From: Patagioenas fasciata
Lineage: Eukaryota > Chordata > Aves > Columbiformes > Columbidae
DNA length: 64,000 bases
Direction of reading: 5' to 3'
NCBI RefSeq assembly: GCF_037038585.1
Contig: NC_092525.1
Location: forward strand, 23,022,867 to 23,086,866
Notes under the pieces: model-generated
What the model was told of the DNA's origin: nothing
The model's input: the letters and a program-made list of their open reading frames with translations, nothing else
Databases searched by the model: none
Position numbers and translations under genes: made by a program
Part shown: positions 38,301 through 64,000 of the stretch, piece after piece
Layout of the letters: the number at the start of each line of letters is the position of its first letter
Numbering within the stretch: position 1 is the stretch's first letter

Positions 38301-41300
38301 ACACTGTTCAACTCTGGGACCCGCAACATAACAGGAACATGGACCTCTTGGAGCAAGTCCAGAAGAGGACCACAAAGATGATCAGAAGGCTGGAGCACCT
38401 CTCCTGTGAAGACAGCTTGAGAGGGTTGGGGTTGTTCAGCCTGGAAAAGAGAAGGCTTCAGGAAGACCTTCTAGCAGCCTTTCTGTACCTAAGGTGGACC
38501 TACAAGAAAGCTGGAGAGAGACTTTTACCAGGGGCATGTAGTGGTAGGAAAACGGGTAATGGCTTTAAATTGAAAGAAGATAGATGAGATAAAAGGAAGA
38601 AATTCTTCACAATGAGGGTGATGAGGCACTGAGACAGGCTGCCCAGAGAAGCTGTGGGTGCCCCATCCCTGGAAGCATTCAAGGGCAGGTTGGACAGGGC
38701 TTTAAGCAACCTGGTCTAGTGAAAGGTGTTCCTGCCATTGCAGGGGAGTCAGAACAAGGTGATGTTTAAGGTGCATTCCAACCCAAACTGTTCTGTGATT
38801 CTGAACTTAGTTAAATATGAATGTATTGACTGGCTTGTTTGCAGTGCTTGATTTATTTTCCGCAGGTCAGATTACTGAGAAATGTGCATTTCTAATTATT
38901 TAATATATTCCATTTCTTTTCATTTGTAGAGTAACTTTGGAACAACTTGTCAAACAGTATGAATTTTAGTACTGTAAAAGACATAGAGCTCAGCTGTAAC
39001 ACACAGTCCATCTTTGTAAATTTGATGTAAAAAGTCATTATTGGTGAACATGATCGCTACCTCCTGTTTTTAAGCTATCAAATATTCTAGAGAGAATAAT
39101 TGTTACAATTACAATTTGTCCAAGTATGAATTATGCCTTACTCTGTAAAGAAGAGTGTTGTGATTAAGATTTTCCATGTTTGATCTCTACCAGAGATACA
39201 GGCTTTGGAAAGCATGACTAAAACTCAACATTGTCCTAAGCCATCCTCAAACTCCGTTCTCTGCCTGTATCCGTTAGGGCTTCACTGCTTTGGTGAACTG
39301 GGATACAAGAAATGACCTGAGTCATCTTTTTATTTTGTTTTGTTTTTGTTTTTTTACCAACTAGATTGCTCACCATTGCAAAACTACTTCTCGTTTACAA
39401 AATCTGGGCCTGGGATGAGGCTTGGGCTGAAAATTAAAACTGTATATGAGTTTTCACTTGAAAGAGCATGTGAGCATACCCAAGTATTGTCATTATGGTG
39501 TGTTACTAGATACAGTTATATGCACACCTAACAGCTTGTTTGCCACTCATGCGCTCCTGGTGATCATCTGCCCAGTACCTTCTCCTCTGTTTGATGCTCC
39601 AGGATGATTGTGGTAGACTCTCTTACCATAAGTAGAAGTCTGGGACCAGCAAGTAACAGGAGAGTTGAAGGAAAGGAATCTGCCAGGTTCTGTCATGGAC
39701 ATTTTACTGAAGAACACATGATAAACTGCCTTTCTTCACAGAAGAAGAGGCTAATGCAGAGCCTAATGTCTGATTTAGACTCCAGCTTGATAAACTAGTC
39801 TGCCTGGATTCAGGTCTCCAGACAAGCTGAAAGCAGCTGTGTGGCCATGAATAATAATAATGGACGAAGCTTGACATGTTGTTGAATTGCAGATAAGTAC
39901 TGGAGCAGTCTGAAGAGTGAATGGTTGCTTGAAATCTGCTTGATTGATAGCTCCATAGATAAGCTGATCTAAATTCCCATATCAGGCTATCTTTTTCTCC
40001 TCTCCTTCCCTGTGCCTATAGGGTGTTTGAGTAGTGAGCTGTGGCTTCCAGTGAAAGCTTGCAGCCTCAATATGTAGTATTTTTCATAGATAAGGGATGG
40101 CCTAACAGCTTTATCTGAGGTCTGTGTTCTGGTTACATGTTCTGCCTGGTGGGCTGGGTTCACCCTGCTTCTTTCCTGTATTTCATTTTTTTGGATAGCA
40201 TGAGGAATGGCTGTTGGCATAACACATAACTGTTGAAATAGCCAAATGCTGACCAATCTGGCAAAAAAAAAAAATCTCGGAGTTGCTTTCTCCTTGTGAG
40301 AGGGAGGATGTATTTCTTAGCCACGTGTGTGGCCCAATATGAAGTTGAAGACTGTCTGTGTGGATTGTAATAGAATAGCATCTGGCCCAACTCTTGCTGA
40401 AGCTAGACCATCCCAAGGGTGTTTGCCACTTTCATTTATGAATCTTTTCAAGCACAGCTTGTAAATTGAGGTAGTGAACAGAGGAGGGTGACAGTGTTAT
40501 CGTCCTCTACAAATGAAACTTCCCAGATCCTTTGACATTGGTTAATGTCTGCAATGACCAAATAAGTGTTTTATTCTTTGGACTGCTTGCCTGTGCAGAC
40601 TCTTCTTAATACATTAGTGCCTTGCATGTGAATCAAGTTCCCTTTGAAGATCTTCTGAGGCTCTGAGTTTGACCATGGAGTTTGTCGATCATCAAAGGGT
40701 TTGAGCAGGGTGAATTGCTTCTTGCGATTTACTTTTAGAGTGAAACACAAGAGGATTTGAGCATACGTAACTATTTTGAAATTCATATGGAAATGTATTT
40801 TTAAAATGGTATTGCAAAGAGGGTAACAGGGCTTTTGAGTGTTGTTAAGATAAATCAACTATATATTAATATTCTGTTCAAGTGAGTGTTCATTTGTGTT
40901 CCTGTCTGATGAGCAGCAACTCTAGCAAGTTCCTTCTAAGAAGATCTAGTGAAGTATCACTGATAATTACTGAGTTCTTTTTCTGAAGGCCTGCTATTCT
41001 GGGGGAAGGAGGAAGGAGACAGATGACCTGCCATTACAGCCCTGTCATTTACTGCTGCAAGAAGAATAGTCTAACTCTCAGTTTAAGAATTCTCACTCTC
41101 CCTGTCTAAGCATACTGTGTTGCCAGTTTTGATAAAGAAAACTTGGTGTATCTAATTTCTATAGTTGCTGAGTTCATGATGATTTTAATAGGAAAAAAAA
41201 AAATCCAGAAATACTGTACCACAGTTAATAGTATCTCAGCACTTTGCTTTGGGAGCAGGTGAAGTCATTGTTCTTCCCAGTTGGGAGCAAGCTGCTAATG

Positions 41301-41615
41301 TAAACTTTGCTTGTGGGGTTCTTCTGTGAAATTGTGGACAATAATTACCACTTTTACAGTGTTTGATACTAATTAAATGCTGACCTTACTGATTTTGTGA
41401 CATTCAAATTGTGGAGGTGGAAATACTTGAAAGTTGCATAGTGTTAGATAAGGCTAGGTATTTGTGGGGCTAAAGTACTCTATGGCATCTCTAGTATGCT
41501 TAAATGAAACACTGCGAATGGTGTTAAATATGCTGTCCACATTTGTCCTGTGAACTCTGTGTTAGTATTGACTTTTAGTCAAATTGATTTACTTTTCTGT
41601 TGTTTTTCTTTTCAG
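22936..41615 (+). other. PRRC2C: PRRC2C intron 1 (about 18.7 kb)
   Basis: After the CpG island the sequence turns AT-rich, with only short, unbounded open frames. Apart from the CR1 LINE near 38.2-38.8 kb and short T or A runs (for example about 27384-27412 and 32741-32756), no exon, RNA gene or repeat family was recognised. Unnoticed conserved regulatory elements are possible; finding them needs a cross-species alignment. Confidence 0.6.
38165..38803 (+). mobile_element. CR1 LINE, 5'-truncated copy (about 640 nt)
   Basis: Sense-strand copy of the 3' end of a CR1 non-LTR retrotransposon. The frame from 38177 reads the end of the CR1 reverse-transcriptase ORF, with MDLLEQVQKRTTKMIRRLEH, LRGLGLFSLEKRRL, and GNGFKLKE. 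After a stop it continues with the typical CR1 tail (FFTMRVMRH-like, LPREAVGAPSLEAFKGRLDRALSNLV-like text at DNA level) and ends in the CR1 3' terminal repeat ttctgtgattctg. Several in-frame changes and a stop make it a dead copy. CR1 elements are typical of birds and reptiles. It lies in PRRC2C intron 1, in the same orientation as the gene. Confidence 0.93.
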
Positions 41616-41652
41616 GCAAATTTTGAAGAGTGAGCAGGAGGTACCAGACTCG

Positions 41653-63429
<21,777 letters not shown>

Positions 63430-64000
63430 GTATGTACCAATAAAATGCTAACAAGAATTTGTAATCCTGCTAGCTTTCCTGCATATAGAGCTAGATGTTG
63501 GAAAACTTAGGAAAGAGGAAAGGTGATTCTTTTTTTAAAAAACACCAGAAAAATTGTGTACTTGAGGGATGCTACCTTTATCATATCTAATTATCAATAT
63601 GTGTGCCTCTAAAAGGTGGCAGATCTCATTTTGGTTTTATGAATAGATAAGAACAATCTTGTTCTATCACCTAATCTTAACTCTGTCATTCAGACAGCTT
63701 TCCACTACACACTAATAGTTTGCTTAACCTTCATAAGCAAAGGTGGATCACTGATAAGCTTACAGCTGATATTCAGGAATACTGTTCATTATTATGTTTT
63801 AGTTCTTATTTCCTGGAGAGTCTGGTACAAGAACTTCCAGTTTTTCAGTTCTTAAAGATTAACTCCTTGTCTCCAAACTCAACAGGAAAGAAGTTGTCAA
63901 GCAGAAGCTTGCCTTTAATCAGGGCCACCATTTGTGTGGGAGAAGAAATTGCTTCCCCTCTAAAACATATTTTGGCTTGGTGCGCTGCATCTGAAGCTGT

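Noticed and set aside
38177-38587. Open frame of 136 codons treated as a possible host gene
   Set aside because: It is the C-terminal end of the CR1 reverse-transcriptase frame within a truncated LINE copy.
23400-41600. Many 60-100 codon frames in PRRC2C intron 1
   Set aside because: They are AT-rich and short, with no recognisable domains or paired splice sites and no similarity I could name. They fit chance expectation in 18 kb.

Overview
The window is vertebrate nuclear DNA and almost certainly avian. It carries split genes with GT-AG introns, a 5'-truncated CR1 LINE of the bird/reptile type, and the gene order FMO1 - FMO4 - PRRC2C, all on the + strand, which matches the end of the FMO cluster next to PRRC2C in other amniotes. 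The species cannot be named from the sequence.

Layout. Positions 1-7.7 kb hold no intact gene, but they do hold two decayed flavin-monooxygenase (FMO) fragments. One is an FMO-signature exon on the + strand near 1.25 kb. The other is an inverted, compact piece on the - strand at 6.1-6.6 kb. From 7.7 to 15.3 kb lies a complete FMO gene, best read as FMO1: a TATA promoter, one non-coding exon, eight coding exons and 530 residues. From about 15.7 to 22.3 kb lies a second complete FMO gene, best read as FMO4: eight coding exons and 546 residues. From 22.6 kb a CpG island starts PRRC2C. Its first intron is about 18.7 kb long and contains the CR1 copy. The window then contains sixteen coding exons (about 1,704 residues) of PRRC2C, and the gene runs off the right edge.

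The two FMO enzymes are predicted ER-anchored NADPH- and FAD-dependent oxygenases of nitrogen- and sulfur-containing compounds. PRRC2C is a large, mostly disordered RNA-associated protein linked to translation initiation and stress granules. The FMO genes and PRRC2C are neighbours by old synteny; nothing here suggests a shared pathway.

No undescribed defence, mobile or biosynthetic system was found. The most interesting leads are: an upstream ATG that overlaps the PRRC2C start out of frame, in a gene whose product is reported to promote leaky scanning; two FMO relics in opposite orientations, showing gene birth and death in this cluster; and a long purine-only E/R/K-coding stretch in PRRC2C. 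Exon boundaries were derived by hand from reading frame, splice sites and recalled family sequences. No database search or transcript data were available.
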